A stretch of 64,000 nt of DNA from Azonexus hydrophilus (GCF_001956855.1 NZ_MTHD01000005.1:309622-373621), one strand, 5' to 3'. Positions 37,411-47,458 are shown, counted from the first letter of the stretch. The notes: a model not told the origin generated them from the sequence alone. Numbers and translations: made by a program.

Positions 37411-40317
37411 ATGAGCGATCTCCTCGACCTGATCGGCGGCGCAGCGGGCTGGCGGCAGAGCGACCGTCTGCTGACGCTGACTACGCCGGCCGGTGCCGAC
37501 GCGCAGCTGGCCGAAACTGCAAGCATTGAAGAAGCGCTCGGTCCGGTTGCCGAACACGCCGGATTCCGCATCGCGCTGACGGTACTTGCTGCCAATGCTC
37601 ACCAGTCGCTGACCAGCTTGCTCGGCCAGCCGGCCAGGCTCGAACTGCAGACGGCACTGTCGCGTACCGAACACCGGCCCTTTCACGGCCACATCAGTCG
37701 GGTTGAAAGGCTCGGCGCCAACGGCGGCTTTGCCCGTTACCGGCTGATCATCGAACCCTGGCTCGCTTTTCTTGGTTACAACATCGACAACTACCTGTTC
37801 CAGGATAAAAGCGTCATCGAGATTGTCGACGAGCTGTTCGGTGACTGGCACGAGCGCGGCAAGCTGGTACCGGCCTGGCGCTGGGATCTGGCTGATGCTT
37901 CGGTTTATCCCAAGCGTGGCATGACGGTGCAGTACCAGGAGAGCGATCTGGCTTTCCTCAAACGCCTGCTGGCCGAAGAAGGGCTGTTCTGCTGGTTCGA
38001 GCATGAGATGACGGAAGGCGAAACCCTGGGCCGGCACACGCTGGTCATCGCCGACCACAACGGCGCCTTCACCGACAACGCCCAGCCGCGTTTTCGCTAT
38101 ACCCAGTCGGGCGCAACCCTGGCGGAGGACAGCCTGGACCGCTGGCAGGCGCGCGAGCGTATCGATAGCGCCGAGAGCCAAAGCAGCAGCTGGGATTACC
38201 GCAGTCTGGCCAGTCGACCGCAGCATGCCGTCACCGCCCAGGCCGCCGGGGCGATGCCCGCCGCTGCTGCCTGGCACGATCCCGGTCAATACGCCTGGCA
38301 AAGCCTCGCCCACGGCGAGCGCATGCTCGGCAACCAGCGCCAGGCGCTCGATGCCCGGCTGGCACGCCAGTTGGCCGAAGGCACCATCCGCAGCGCCATG
38401 CCCGGCAGTTACTTCGTCCTCGCAGATCATCCAGAGGGCAACAACCGCTACCTGATCACGGCGGTAACACATCACGCCCGCAACAACCTTGCCGAGCGGG
38501 TGCCACAGCTGACCGAACTGCTTGGTCCGGCACCGCAGACAGGCAATGTTGCGGTCAACCTCGCCAAACCGGCAGATTTGTACCGCAACCGCATCGAAAC
38601 GCTTGTCGCCGAGCGCCCCTGGCGCCCGCTGATCGCTGACGCCCATGGCCGTCACCTCCACCCGCGACCGACCGCGCGCGGCACGCTCACCGCCATTGTC
38701 GTCGGCCCGGGTGACCCCACCCATACCGACCGGGACCTGCGCGTGCGCGTGCAGTTTCCCTGGCAGCGCGGCGGCAAGGCCGGCGCCCGGCAGGCGCACC
38801 CGACCGGCGCTGACAACGCCCCGGCCAGCGATGCACTGGGCGTCTGGCTGCGCGTCATGACCCCGGTCGCCGGTGCCAACTGGGGCGGCCACCTGACGCC
38901 GCGTCCCGGTCAGGAAGTCGTCATCGGTTTCCAGAGTGGCAACATCGACCGGCCGGTGATCGTCGGCGCTGTTTACAACGGTCGGGGACAAACCGATGCC
39001 CAGGGCAATGCAATTGCCGGCAGCACCATGGCAGGCAGCGCCAACGCCCCAACTTTCTTTGCCGGCGAAGCGGCCGAACCCCACACCCACGGCGCCAGCC
39101 TCTCCGGGCTCAAGAGCCAGCAACTGGCCAATACCCGCGACGGGCAGGGCGGCTACAACCAGCTCGTCTTCGACGACACCCCGGGGCAACCGCGCATCGA
39201 GCTAGCCACCACTGAATACCAGAGCCGCCTGCAACTCGGACACCTGCGCGAACAGAACGACAATGCCCGGCTCAAGCATCGCGGCCATGGCGGCGATCTC
39301 GCCACCCGTGCCAGCACCGCGCTGCGCGCCGGCAGCGGCCTGTTGCTCAGCGCCGACGCCAGAAACAACGCCAGCAGCAGCCACCTCGACAGCCGCGAAC
39401 CCATCGCCCGCACAGAAAACGCCCTCAGTCTCGCGCACAGCCTGGCCGAACTGGCCGGCAAACAGAACGCCGCCCTCAAGGGCGACCCGGCCGCCGACCA
39501 GTTACCTGCGGTCGACGCCCTCAAACACGCGATTTCCGTACTCGAAACCACCACCGCCCGTGGCCCGATCCAGGGCGGCGACGGCCTGATCAAGAGCATC
39601 CGCGGTGGCGACGGCACCGTCCCCGCCTGGTCCGAACCCCGGCTGCAATACTCGGCCCCGGCTGGTATCGCCCAATTGACCCCGAACAACCACTTCCTGT
39701 TCGCCGGCAAGAACCTCGCCATCGCCGCCGGCCACGACACCAACCTGATCGCCCAGGGCAACCACAGCCTCGCCGTCAAGGACGGCATCGCCATCTTCAC
39801 CCACGGCAAAGCCAAAAACAGCCAAAAGCCCAACACCGAAACCGGCACCCACCTCCACGCCGCCAGCGGCCGAGTCAGCCTGCAAAGCCAGAGCGGCAAA
39901 ACCATGGCCGCCGCCGACAGGAAAGTCACCTTCGCCAGCACCCACGCCAGCCTCAGCGTCGGCGCCCCGAAACACGTCCTGCTGACTTCCAAGGGGGCCT
40001 ACATCAAGCTTGAGGGCGGCAACATCGAAGTGCATGCGCCGGGGAAAGTGCTGTTCAAGGCGAGCAAGAAAAACTGGACGGGGCCGGCAAGCGCATCGCT
40101 CGCCGGACTCAGCTTTCCGAAGGCTCGAGATTTGTACGACGAGCAATTCAGGGTCACTGACAAGAACACGGGGGAGCCGATGGCATTCTTCAAATACAGG
40201 ATTGAAAACGACCAAGGAAAGATTCTGACCCGCGGCTATACGGACAAAGACGGTTTCGCCATGCGCATCCATTCAGCCAAACCTGAAAACATCCGGATTA
40301 TCCCGGACGAGGAGTGA
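37411..40317 (+). CDS. vgrG: Type VI secretion tip protein VgrG with C-terminal extension
   Basis: The 968-residue spike protein has a gp27-like part (about 1-385, YRLIIEPWLAFLGY and SDLAFLKRLLAEEGLFCWFE), a gp5 OB-fold (about 420-460, GDPTHTDRDLRVRVQFPW), a gp5-like/DUF2345 beta-helix (about 560-860) and an extra C-terminal domain from about 895 (EQFRVTDKNTGEPMAFFKY) resembling the transthyretin-like adaptors that load cargo. No other T6SS structural gene is nearby, so it is an orphan island. The next gene starts 2 bases on and is the probable cargo. Codon bias weakens in the last 80 codons. Confidence 0.92.
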   Translation: MSDLLDLIGGAAGWRQSDRLLTLTTPAGADAQLAETASIEEALGPVAEHAGFRIALTVLAANAHQSLTSLLGQPARLELQTALSRTEHRPFHGHISRVERLGANGGFARYRLIIEPWLAFLGYNIDNYLFQDKSVIEIVDELFGDWHERGKLVPAWRWDLADASVYPKRGMTVQYQESDLAFLKRLLAEEGLFCWFEHEMTEGETLGRHTLVIADHNGAFTDNAQPRFRYTQSGATLAEDSLDRWQARERIDSAESQSSSWDYRSLASRPQHAVTAQAAGAMPAAAAWHDPGQYAWQSLAHGERMLGNQRQALDARLARQLAEGTIRSAMPGSYFVLADHPEGNNRYLITAVTHHARNNLAERVPQLTELLGPAPQTGNVAVNLAKPADLYRNRIETLVAERPWRPLIADAHGRHLHPRPTARGTLTAIVVGPGDPTHTDRDLRVRVQFPWQRGGKAGARQAHPTGADNAPASDALGVWLRVMTPVAGANWGGHLTPRPGQEVVIGFQSGNIDRPVIVGAVYNGRGQTDAQGNAIAGSTMAGSANAPTFFAGEAAEPHTHGASLSGLKSQQLANTRDGQGGYNQLVFDDTPGQPRIELATTEYQSRLQLGHLREQNDNARLKHRGHGGDLATRASTALRAGSGLLLSADARNNASSSHLDSREPIARTENALSLAHSLAELAGKQNAALKGDPAADQLPAVDALKHAISVLETTTARGPIQGGDGLIKSIRGGDGTVPAWSEPRLQYSAPAGIAQLTPNNHFLFAGKNLAIAAGHDTNLIAQGNHSLAVKDGIAIFTHGKAKNSQKPNTETGTHLHAASGRVSLQSQSGKTMAAADRKVTFASTHASLSVGAPKHVLLTSKGAYIKLEGGNIEVHAPGKVLFKASKKNWTGPASASLAGLSFPKARDLYDEQFRVTDKNTGEPMAFFKYRIENDQGKILTRGYTDKDGFAMRIHSAKPENIRIIPDEE

Positions 40318-40319
40318 GC

Positions 40320-42380
40320 ATGTCCGACACTGAAGTACTCGAAAAAGCAAAGCTCAACCCCAACGGTCCGACCGTGGTCGATGCAAAAGCCAGCTACGAC
40401 AGTAACCTCGTGTTGTTTCGACCGGAAACCAACGAGATCGTCGTCGTGCCGCAGAAAGACGCCAAAGCCTTTCTCGAAGAAGCCAATCAGATGGAAATGC
40501 TGTGCCGCAATCTGGTCACGGCGAGAGAGAAAGTTCTCGGGCTGGAAGAGAACATCGCCGAGGAAACAGCAAAGCGATCACCTTCTTCAAGCCGTCTGGA
40601 TCAGCTCAAGCGTGACCTTGGCAAGGCACAACAAACATATGACAAGGCCTACGAGGAAGTCAAAAAGGAGCTTGGCGCTACCGGCTATCTTGCTGGATCG
40701 GGGAATGGCAAGGAGCTTCTGGAGTTGATTCCGCTGGTAACCCACAAGAGTGGTTCCCGTACCAAGGACTGGGCAAGGAAGTGGACCTACGTTCGCTCCG
40801 ACAAGATGAAGAATCACTGGCGAGCCTATCCGATGAGCGGAGCGGATAAAAGCCAGGACGCCTCGTTCGTAAAGAATGGCAAGGTCGATTCTCCAACGCT
40901 GAAGCAGCAGATGAGCAGCATTGCACCAAAACTCAAGGCGGATTGGGGAATTAGCGATGCAGGCTTCTTCAGTCCGGGGCTGCAAGCCTGGGTGGAGACG
41001 ATGAACCGTACCGCCTCGGAAAACAAGCCGTTCCAGGTTGGCTGGAAAGTCCATTTGCTGCGCTACTTCGTCGGTTGCGGCGCGGCGCTGGAATGGCAGC
41101 CGAAATCCGGAAAAGTGGCTGGCAAGCTCAATGGCAAGGGCGAAATCATGCTCGCCTATGGGGAATTGAGCTCAGAAGGTTTCCTGCCCGATGCCGAGGG
41201 CTGGGCCTGGTCACTACAAGGCGTCAAGACCGGCAAGGAATACCTGATCGGCTGCATGCGTTTCCAGGGGGGCATCAAGCTGACGGCGGCGGCAGGTGCC
41301 AGCGTTGCGGCGGAATTGAGTCTGGAGGTGGATTATTCCGGAGTGCTGCCCAAGGCCAAGGGGAGCAGGCGCCCGAAGGGCGAGACGGTCGGCCAGCGGA
41401 AAGTCTCCCTTGATAACTTCGGTGCCGGCGCGAGTGCCGGGGCGGAAGCTTTTGCCGGCGTCAAGGCCGGTTGCGAACTGCTTGGTGGGCTGCAATTCAG
41501 GAACCCGGAAAAGGGCGACAAGTTCGAGTACATGGCCAGCGTTGGTCCCAAGTTCGACGCCCAGGCAGGTGCAGGTGTCGCGGCGCATCTGCTGGTTGAC
41601 TTCAAAGGCGGGAAATTCCGCGTTCGCGCAAAGGCAGGCCTGTGCCTGGGATTCGGCGCCAAGGGAGAAATCAGCCTGGAAGTCGACACCAAAAAAATCT
41701 ATAGCTTCCTGGAGTGGCTGTTCCATGCCTTGCTCAATGCCAATTTTGAAATGCTGCAGGTAGTAAGCGAAGATGCGTTTGAGGCCGCAACCCAGCTCCA
41801 GGTCATGTTGGTCAACGGTATTCAGGATGCCTATAAAGATGTCGTTGGCAAATGGATCAGTTTTCAGGATCAACTCGAACGCGAAGAGCGCCGCATCGCG
41901 CTGATGAAACGCGTCCTGCAGAATCCACCGGAGTTGCGCATCTGCACGCCCGAGGCGCACGGCATCCTGCTCCATGAACTGACGCGGCACGGCGGGCTGA
42001 CCAAGGCTTTGCCCAGCAACACCGGCTGGAATTTCGACGTGCTGGGCGAGCGCAAGCAGGCCGTGCTGCAAGTGTGCAAATGGGCGCAAAGCCGGCGGCA
42101 TTTCGAGAATATCGTCCAGCACATCTCGGCTACCGGCAGCAAGGGCGGATTTCAGGGCAACTATGACGGCTTGTTGCGTTTCATGGAGATCGGTCCGCTG
42201 GACAGCGATTACGACGACAAACTGCGGGCGCTGTATGCCGGCTTGCCGGGCGAGCCGGCGCGTGGGTACAAGGTTGCCATGAACGGTAGCCGGTCATTCG
42301 ACCTCAATCACGGTTTCGGCGAGTCGCCGACCTATCTGGCGATGCTGCGCAATGCCGGTGACGGCCCGGTCATTGCCTGA
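40320..42380 (+). CDS. Putative VgrG-delivered type VI cargo protein, unknown activity
   Basis: The 686-residue product has no signal peptide. Parts: a charged coiled coil (about 55-115), a middle region with YFVGCGAALEW, then a Gly/Ala-rich part of alternating strands (about 320-460: KLTAAAGASVAAELSLEVDY, GAGASAGAEAFAGVKAG, GFGAKGEISLEVDTKKI), a predicted amphipathic stretch, and a C-terminal helical region. The repeated small-residue strands suggest membrane insertion or pore formation, by analogy only. ATG 40320 follows GAGGAG inside the vgrG end; GTG 40314 overlaps the vgrG stop. No enzyme motif recognised. Confidence 0.6.
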   Translation: MSDTEVLEKAKLNPNGPTVVDAKASYDSNLVLFRPETNEIVVVPQKDAKAFLEEANQMEMLCRNLVTAREKVLGLEENIAEETAKRSPSSSRLDQLKRDLGKAQQTYDKAYEEVKKELGATGYLAGSGNGKELLELIPLVTHKSGSRTKDWARKWTYVRSDKMKNHWRAYPMSGADKSQDASFVKNGKVDSPTLKQQMSSIAPKLKADWGISDAGFFSPGLQAWVETMNRTASENKPFQVGWKVHLLRYFVGCGAALEWQPKSGKVAGKLNGKGEIMLAYGELSSEGFLPDAEGWAWSLQGVKTGKEYLIGCMRFQGGIKLTAAAGASVAAELSLEVDYSGVLPKAKGSRRPKGETVGQRKVSLDNFGAGASAGAEAFAGVKAGCELLGGLQFRNPEKGDKFEYMASVGPKFDAQAGAGVAAHLLVDFKGGKFRVRAKAGLCLGFGAKGEISLEVDTKKIYSFLEWLFHALLNANFEMLQVVSEDAFEAATQLQVMLVNGIQDAYKDVVGKWISFQDQLEREERRIALMKRVLQNPPELRICTPEAHGILLHELTRHGGLTKALPSNTGWNFDVLGERKQAVLQVCKWAQSRRHFENIVQHISATGSKGGFQGNYDGLLRFMEIGPLDSDYDDKLRALYAGLPGEPARGYKVAMNGSRSFDLNHGFGESPTYLAMLRNAGDGPVIA

Positions 42381-42392
42381 GACGGAAGGTGA

Positions 42393-43430
42393 TCAATTTC
42401 CAGAGGAGGGAAGCTGATCCTGATTGACGACGCAGCGGAAGCTTTCCCATATGAAAGGAAATGGCGGATCGTCATCGCCTATCTTGTATGAGGCAGGATT
42501 CTTGTGATACCTATCTAAATGCGGGAAGCCGAATGACCAGCCATCCCCAGGCGACTTTCCGCGCAAGACCTTCTCTGTGCCGGCCGCCGGCCCCCGGGGA
42601 TTATGGCTGTCGCCGTTAGCGTAGGCATCCGGTGCATACCAGTCATTAACCCAGTCGAAGCCGTTGCCGACCAGATCGTACAGGCCGGCCTGCGACGGAG
42701 CGAACAGGCCGACCGGGTAGAGGGCGCCGCGTAGGCCGATCAATTCCTTTTTCTTCTTGAACGACGGATGCGTCCGGTTTTCTTCCAGCTTGCCGGTCGG
42801 CGTCGGGTAGTAGTGGTGGGCGTTGTTCTGCCCATTGCTCGCGGCATATTCCCACTGCGCTTCGGTCGGCAGATCAAAGGGCAGTCCGCTGATTTTGCCG
42901 AGCCAGCGGCAGTAATCCTTGGCCTGCTGCCATTTGACGCCGGCGGGGATATTCCCCGAGGTGCGGGCTTTGGCCCAGATGCGGTGGTAGCTCTCGTCGC
43001 CTTCGGGCGGATGCGGCGATAGGGCATTGGCGGCGACATAGACGTCGAAATCTTCATAGGTCACCTTGTAGGCCTGCATCTGGAAGCCGTCGATGCTCAC
43101 CCAGCGCGGAGGCTTGTTGTCGGTTTCCGGGGTTAGCGGTAAGTGTTCGTCTTCGGGCCGCAGGTCCGGGCCAGGGTGCGGGAATTTGTCGAATTTCCCC
43201 TCCCCATCGCTAGGCATTAACTGGCCGTAATCGCCCAGCCAGAAACTGCCGCCCTTGATGGTGACCAACTGCTTGAGTGTCTTGTCGATCAGGCTTTTGA
43301 CTCTGGCTTGGGTTTTTGGCGCATCAGCCAATGTCTGGCGCTCGGCTTCGGCATTACATCCACCAATCATCAAAAAAACACTGGTTACGATCCACGGTTT
43401 GAGGAGGGCATTCAGTTTGGGCTGTTGCAT
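42393..43430 (-). CDS. Lipoprotein with sulfatase-modifying-factor (FGE-like) domain, probably non-catalytic
   Basis: The 345-residue product has a lipoprotein signal (VFLMIGGC, Cys 25) and an FGE/SUMF1 fold: GGSFWLGDY, WVSIDGFQMQAYKVTYEDF, AKDYCRWLGKISGLPFDLPTEAQWEYAA, LVGNGFDWVNDWY and final ESFRCV. The two catalytic cysteines of true FGEs (CxxxxC in the region before the end) are not seen; that stretch reads WSFGFPHLDRYHKNP. It is convergent with the cargo gene with 12 bases between stops. A role as immunity or accessory protein in the periplasm is a guess from position. Confidence 0.75.
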   Translation of the reverse strand: MQQPKLNALLKPWIVTSVFLMIGGCNAEAERQTLADAPKTQARVKSLIDKTLKQLVTIKGGSFWLGDYGQLMPSDGEGKFDKFPHPGPDLRPEDEHLPLTPETDNKPPRWVSIDGFQMQAYKVTYEDFDVYVAANALSPHPPEGDESYHRIWAKARTSGNIPAGVKWQQAKDYCRWLGKISGLPFDLPTEAQWEYAASNGQNNAHHYYPTPTGKLEENRTHPSFKKKKELIGLRGALYPVGLFAPSQAGLYDLVGNGFDWVNDWYAPDAYANGDSHNPRGPAAGTEKVLRGKSPGDGWSFGFPHLDRYHKNPASYKIGDDDPPFPFIWESFRCVVNQDQLPSSGN

Positions 43431-43616
43431 CAGATTTCCTATTGCCGGCTTTTGTATACCATTGGTATTTTAGCTTGCCCGGTTGCGATAACGAGAGAAA
43501 TTTCTGATTCACTCGATAGCGCTAGCCCCGTGCATTTTCGCTGGTGTTGAATTTGTTTGGGTGCCAACCAACCACCGCTGGCAGATACGCAACTGTTGAT
43601 GAAATAATCCCGCCCC

Positions 43617-44555
43617 ATGGAAATCCTCATCGACATCATTCTCAAGGCCGGCCGCTCTGCGGTCGAGCTTTCCCTTTTCGTGCTGCTGCCGGTGATGGTA
43701 GTCATGCTGTCGCTGATGCGCCTGCTTGAAGCGCGTGGCGTGCTTGATCGCGTTGTCGCCGTTGTCGCACCGGTGCTGCGTCCGGTCGGGCTGACCGGGC
43801 TGGGTGTGTTTGCGGCGCTGCAGATCAATTTCGTCAGTTTCGCCGCGCCGATGGCGACGCTGGCGATGATGGAGCAGCGCGGCGCTTCCGACCGCCACAT
43901 TGCGGCGACGCTGGCGATGGTCTTTGCCATGTCGCAGGCCAACGCCGCACTGCCGATGATGACCATGGGCCTCGACCTGTTGCTGACGCTGGGCTGGTCG
44001 CTGATCGGCGGGCTGACCGCAGCGGCGGCGACCTATTACCTGTTCGGTCGTTCGCTGTCGGCGGCCGAGGCGCAACTCGACGAAAGCCTGAAACATCCGG
44101 TGGCGGAGAACGCCAAGGGCGTGCTCGACGTGATCAACCGGGCCGGCGCCGAGGCGTTCAAGCTGGCGGTCGGGGCGATTCCGATGCTGGTGCTGTCGCT
44201 GGTCGTCGTCACCGCCTTGCGGGTTTTTGGCGCGATCGACGCGTTGACCGCAATCCTGGCGCCGCTGCTCGATGCGCTGTCGATCGACAAGGCGCTGATC
44301 CTGCCGACGCTGACCAAGTACCTGGCCGGCGGCACGGCGATGATGGGGGTCATGGACGAGATGCGTCGGGCCGGGCAGATCAGTGTCGAACTGCTCAACG
44401 CCAGTGCCGGTTTCCTGATTTCACCCTTCGACCTGCCGGGTGTTGCCGTGCTGATTTCCGCCGGTCCGCGCATTGCCGCCGTGTGGAAGCCGGCGGCGCT
44501 CGGTGCCTGCATCGGCATCGCCGTGCGCACCGTCGGCCATATTCTCGGCGCCTGA
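43617..44555 (+). CDS. Gate (nucleoside recognition)-domain membrane protein
   Basis: The 312-residue inner-membrane protein has about eight hydrophobic segments and two nucleoside-recognition/Gate repeats: the first around INFVSFAAPMATLAMMEQRG, the second around LTKYLAGGTAMMGVMDEM. Related proteins are SpoIIIA/SpmA-like or transporter-like; substrate unknown. It is convergent with the cupin gene, with only 7 bases between. ATG 43617 lacks a strong ribosome site. Confidence 0.8.
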   Translation: MEILIDIILKAGRSAVELSLFVLLPVMVVMLSLMRLLEARGVLDRVVAVVAPVLRPVGLTGLGVFAALQINFVSFAAPMATLAMMEQRGASDRHIAATLAMVFAMSQANAALPMMTMGLDLLLTLGWSLIGGLTAAAATYYLFGRSLSAAEAQLDESLKHPVAENAKGVLDVINRAGAEAFKLAVGAIPMLVLSLVVVTALRVFGAIDALTAILAPLLDALSIDKALILPTLTKYLAGGTAMMGVMDEMRRAGQISVELLNASAGFLISPFDLPGVAVLISAGPRIAAVWKPAALGACIGIAVRTVGHILGA

Positions 44556-44562
44556 GCCGGCT

Positions 44563-44889
44563 TCAGACTGAGTAGAAAACCGCCAGCCAGACGGTTGGCG
44601 CATCCGGCTGCGTCCAGTCGACGCGGTGGCGGCGGTGCGGGGCGATGTCGAGATGATCGCCAGCCTTGAGGTGGCGGGCTTCGGTTTCGTCGGCAAAGCG
44701 CAATTTCGCTTCGCCCTGCAGCACGACCACCCATTCACCGTCGGCCTGGTCGTACCAGAAACCTGGCGGGCTGGCCTGGCCGGTGGATACGATGCGTTCG
44801 ATCTTCAGGCCAGGGCGCTGCAAAATTGCCCGGAATTGCTCGTCGACCGCAACAGCCGACGGCAATCCGGCAAACAGGTTGTCGCTCAC
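44563..44889 (-). CDS. Cupin-domain protein
   Basis: The 108-residue protein has a single cupin: [17 protein letters not shown] then [17 protein letters not shown], with potential metal ligands His in the second motif. GTG 44889 overlaps the prfB stop by 4 bases, so it is translated after RF2. Small cupins of this type bind metals or small metabolites; no function assigned. Confidence 0.87.
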   Translation of the reverse strand: MSDNLFAGLPSAVAVDEQFRAILQRPGLKIERIVSTGQASPPGFWYDQADGEWVVVLQGEAKLRFADETEARHLKAGDHLDIAPHRRHRVDWTQPDAPTVWLAVFYSV

Positions 44890-45990
44890 ACGCCCTGTTT
44901 CAGGCTGGCCTGGATGAAGTCATCGAGGTCGCCGTCGAGTACGGCCTGGGTGTTGCCGGTCTCGAAGTTGGTGCGCAGGTCCTTGATCCGGCTCTGGTCG
45001 AGCACGTAGGAGCGGATCTGGTGGCCCCAGCCGATATCCGACTTGGCATCTTCCAGCTTCTGCTGTTCGGCCTGCTGCTTGCGCAGTTCGAACTCGTAGA
45101 TGCGGGCGCGCAGCATTTGCCAGGCTTCGTCGCGGTTGCGGTGCTGCGAGCGGTCGTTCTGGCACTGCACGACAATGCCGGTCGGGACGTGCGTCAGACG
45201 CACCGCCGAGTCGGTCTTGTTGATGTGCTGACCGCCGGCGCCGGAGGCGCGGTAGGTGTCGGTACGGACGTCGGCCGGGTTGATCGCGATCTCGATCGAG
45301 TCATCGACTTCCGGGAAGACGAACACCGACGTGAAGCTGGTGTGGCGCCGCGCATTCGAGTCGAACGGCGATTTGCGGACCAGGCGGTGGATGCCGGTTT
45401 CGGTACGCAGCGTGCCGTAGGCATGGTCGCCGGTGAACTTGACGGTGGCGCTCTTGATGCCGGCCACGTCGCCTTCTGACTCTTCCATGACCTCGACGGT
45501 GAAACCCTTCTTCTCGCCGAATTTCAGATACATGCGCAGCAGCATCGACGCCCAGTCCTGGGCTTCGGTACCGCCGGCGCCGGCCTGGATTTCCAGGAAG
45601 CAGGGCATCGGGTCGGACGGGTTGTTGAACATCCGGCGGAATTCGAGCGTGCCGACCTTTTTCTCGATATCGGCATTGTCGGCCTCGACCGACAGCAGCG
45701 TATCGTCATCGCCTTCTTCCTTGCCCATGGCAAAGAGTTCGCGGCCGTCCTTGATCGCGCCGTCCACGTCTTCGAGGACGAGCACGATGTCTTCCAGTGC
45801 CTTCTTTTCCCGGCCCAGTTCCTGGGCGCGTTTCGGATCGTCCCAGATCTTGGGATCTTCCATCTCCTGGTTGAGGAGGGTCAGGCGTTCGCGCTTGTGA
45901 TCGTAGTCAAAGATACCTCCGAAGCTCGTCGGCGCGCTGCGCCAGATCGTCGAGCTTGTTGGAGATGCTGTTGAGCTGTTCTGCTTCCAT
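44886..45990 (-). CDS. prfB: Peptide chain release factor 2 with programmed +1 frameshift
   Basis: RF2 recognises UGA and UAA stops. The zero frame runs from ATG 45990 for 27 codons ([20 protein letters not shown] onward) to TGA at 45909-45907 in the context AGG-TAT-CTT-TGA-C, the conserved slippery site with an internal AGG-like Shine-Dalgarno; the +1 frame continues as DYDHKRERL to 44886, giving 367 residues. The GGQ motif is in [17 protein letters not shown] and SPFDSN is the RF2 stop-recognition motif. Autoregulated by RF2 level. The cupin gene overlaps its end. Confidence 0.97.
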
Positions 45991-46260
45991 GAGACAAATT
46001 CCAGTGCATTGCAAAGGCGCAATTATAGCTGCCGGGCGCCCGGATGCCGACTGGATTGTGCGCCGGCAGGGATGGCACCACTCGAGTGCATGGCATGGCA
46101 GCAGCCTTGCGGTCTACGCCCCGATTTTGGGATTTTTGCTGTATCAGTGAATCATGTTTTTATTTATGTTGTTGATTTCAATGATGATGATTTTGGCGTG
46201 ACGGATGGCAAGGCTTTTGCATATTGCACTGCACAACAGTCAATCAATGACGAGGGCCCC

Positions 46261-47451
46261 ATGACAGAGAGTGATGTACTTGTTTCGCGACCTTTGCTGG
46301 TCAATCTGCGCAGTCCGCAGCTTGCCTGCTGGCTGCTGGCGGTGACCGCCGGCACCGCCATCGCGCTCGGCTTTGCCGGCGGCTGGCCGGGTTATCTGGG
46401 CTGGCTGGGTGGCGGACTGCTGCTGGTTTCGGCGTGGCTGTCGCTGCGTCTCGTGCACGGGCTGGAACAGGGCCTGGCGCAGATTGACCGCTTTGCGCAG
46501 GCGCTGGCGGGCGGCAAGCTGGTGGCGCGTCTCGATGGACGGGACTGCGGCGTACTGGCACCGCTGGCCGAACGCCTGAACGGCATGGCCCGCTCGCTGG
46601 CCGGGCTGTTCCTGGTCTTTGCCCGGATGTCGCAGGAGATTTCCAGTGTCGCCAGCGAGAGCAAGCAGAACGCCAGCGGTGGTGATGCCGGCGTGCGCCG
46701 GCAGCGCGACATCACCTGTTCGTCAGCAGCGACGCTGGAGCAATTGACGGTCAGCCTGGGGATTACCAGCGACAGCGCGCAGGGCGCCGCCGGCGTCGCC
46801 GAGACGTCACGGCAGATGGCGCTGGCCGGTGCCGGCCGGGTCAGCAGCCTGTCCGAGAGCCTGACCGGACTGGCGGCGACGGTGGCCCGCACGGCGGCCG
46901 GTGCGGCGCGTCTGGACGAGCGATCGCGCGAGATCGATACCATCGTCGGCTTGATTGCCGACATTGCCGCGCAGACCAACCTGCTGGCACTCAATGCCGC
47001 CATCGAGGCGGCGCGCGCCGGCGAGCAGGGGCGCGGCTTTGCTGTGGTCGCCGACGAGGTGCGCAAGCTGGCCGAACGGACCAGCGTTGCCACCCGCGAT
47101 ATCGGCGAGCGTATCGAAGGCGTCAGGCACGAGGTCGACGGGATGATCGCCGCGATGGCGCAGACCCGCGAGGAAGCGGCGCTCAGCCTCGCCGATGCCG
47201 GCCAGGCGGTTGGCGAATTGCGCCTGGTCGAGGAAAACGCCCAGCGCACGCTGGAACTGATCCGCGACATTGCCGACGCCAGCCGCGAGCAGAGCGAGGC
47301 CGGGCAGAACATCGCCCGCGATATCGAACAGGTGGCGCAACTGGCCGATGCCAACGAGCACCTGGTCAGCGAGAACAGCGAGTTGTCGCGTTACCTGAGC
47401 GAACTGGCCGGGCAACTGAACGGCACCCTGAACCAATACCAATATGAGTGA
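46261..47451 (+). CDS. Methyl-accepting chemotaxis protein without periplasmic domain
   Basis: The 396-residue receptor begins with two close transmembrane helices ([18 protein letters not shown] and [16 protein letters not shown]), so almost nothing faces the periplasm. A HAMP-like segment and an MCP signalling domain follow, with hairpin tip [19 protein letters not shown] and [26 protein letters not shown] precedes ATG 46261. The frame is open to 46009 but without a ribosome site or conserved sequence. It overlaps or abuts the next gene, its likely sensory partner. Confidence 0.88.
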   Translation: MTESDVLVSRPLLVNLRSPQLACWLLAVTAGTAIALGFAGGWPGYLGWLGGGLLLVSAWLSLRLVHGLEQGLAQIDRFAQALAGGKLVARLDGRDCGVLAPLAERLNGMARSLAGLFLVFARMSQEISSVASESKQNASGGDAGVRRQRDITCSSAATLEQLTVSLGITSDSAQGAAGVAETSRQMALAGAGRVSSLSESLTGLAATVARTAAGAARLDERSREIDTIVGLIADIAAQTNLLALNAAIEAARAGEQGRGFAVVADEVRKLAERTSVATRDIGERIEGVRHEVDGMIAAMAQTREEAALSLADAGQAVGELRLVEENAQRTLELIRDIADASREQSEAGQNIARDIEQVAQLADANEHLVSENSELSRYLSELAGQLNGTLNQYQYE

Positions 47452-47458
47452 GGCAGCC

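Noticed and set aside
42393..43430. Functional formylglycine-generating enzyme
   Set aside because: The catalytic cysteine pattern is absent and no sulfatase gene is present.
46009..46260. In-frame extension upstream of the chemoreceptor
   Set aside because: No ribosome site, unusual composition, no conserved sequence; ATG 46261 has GAGGG and a sensible membrane start.
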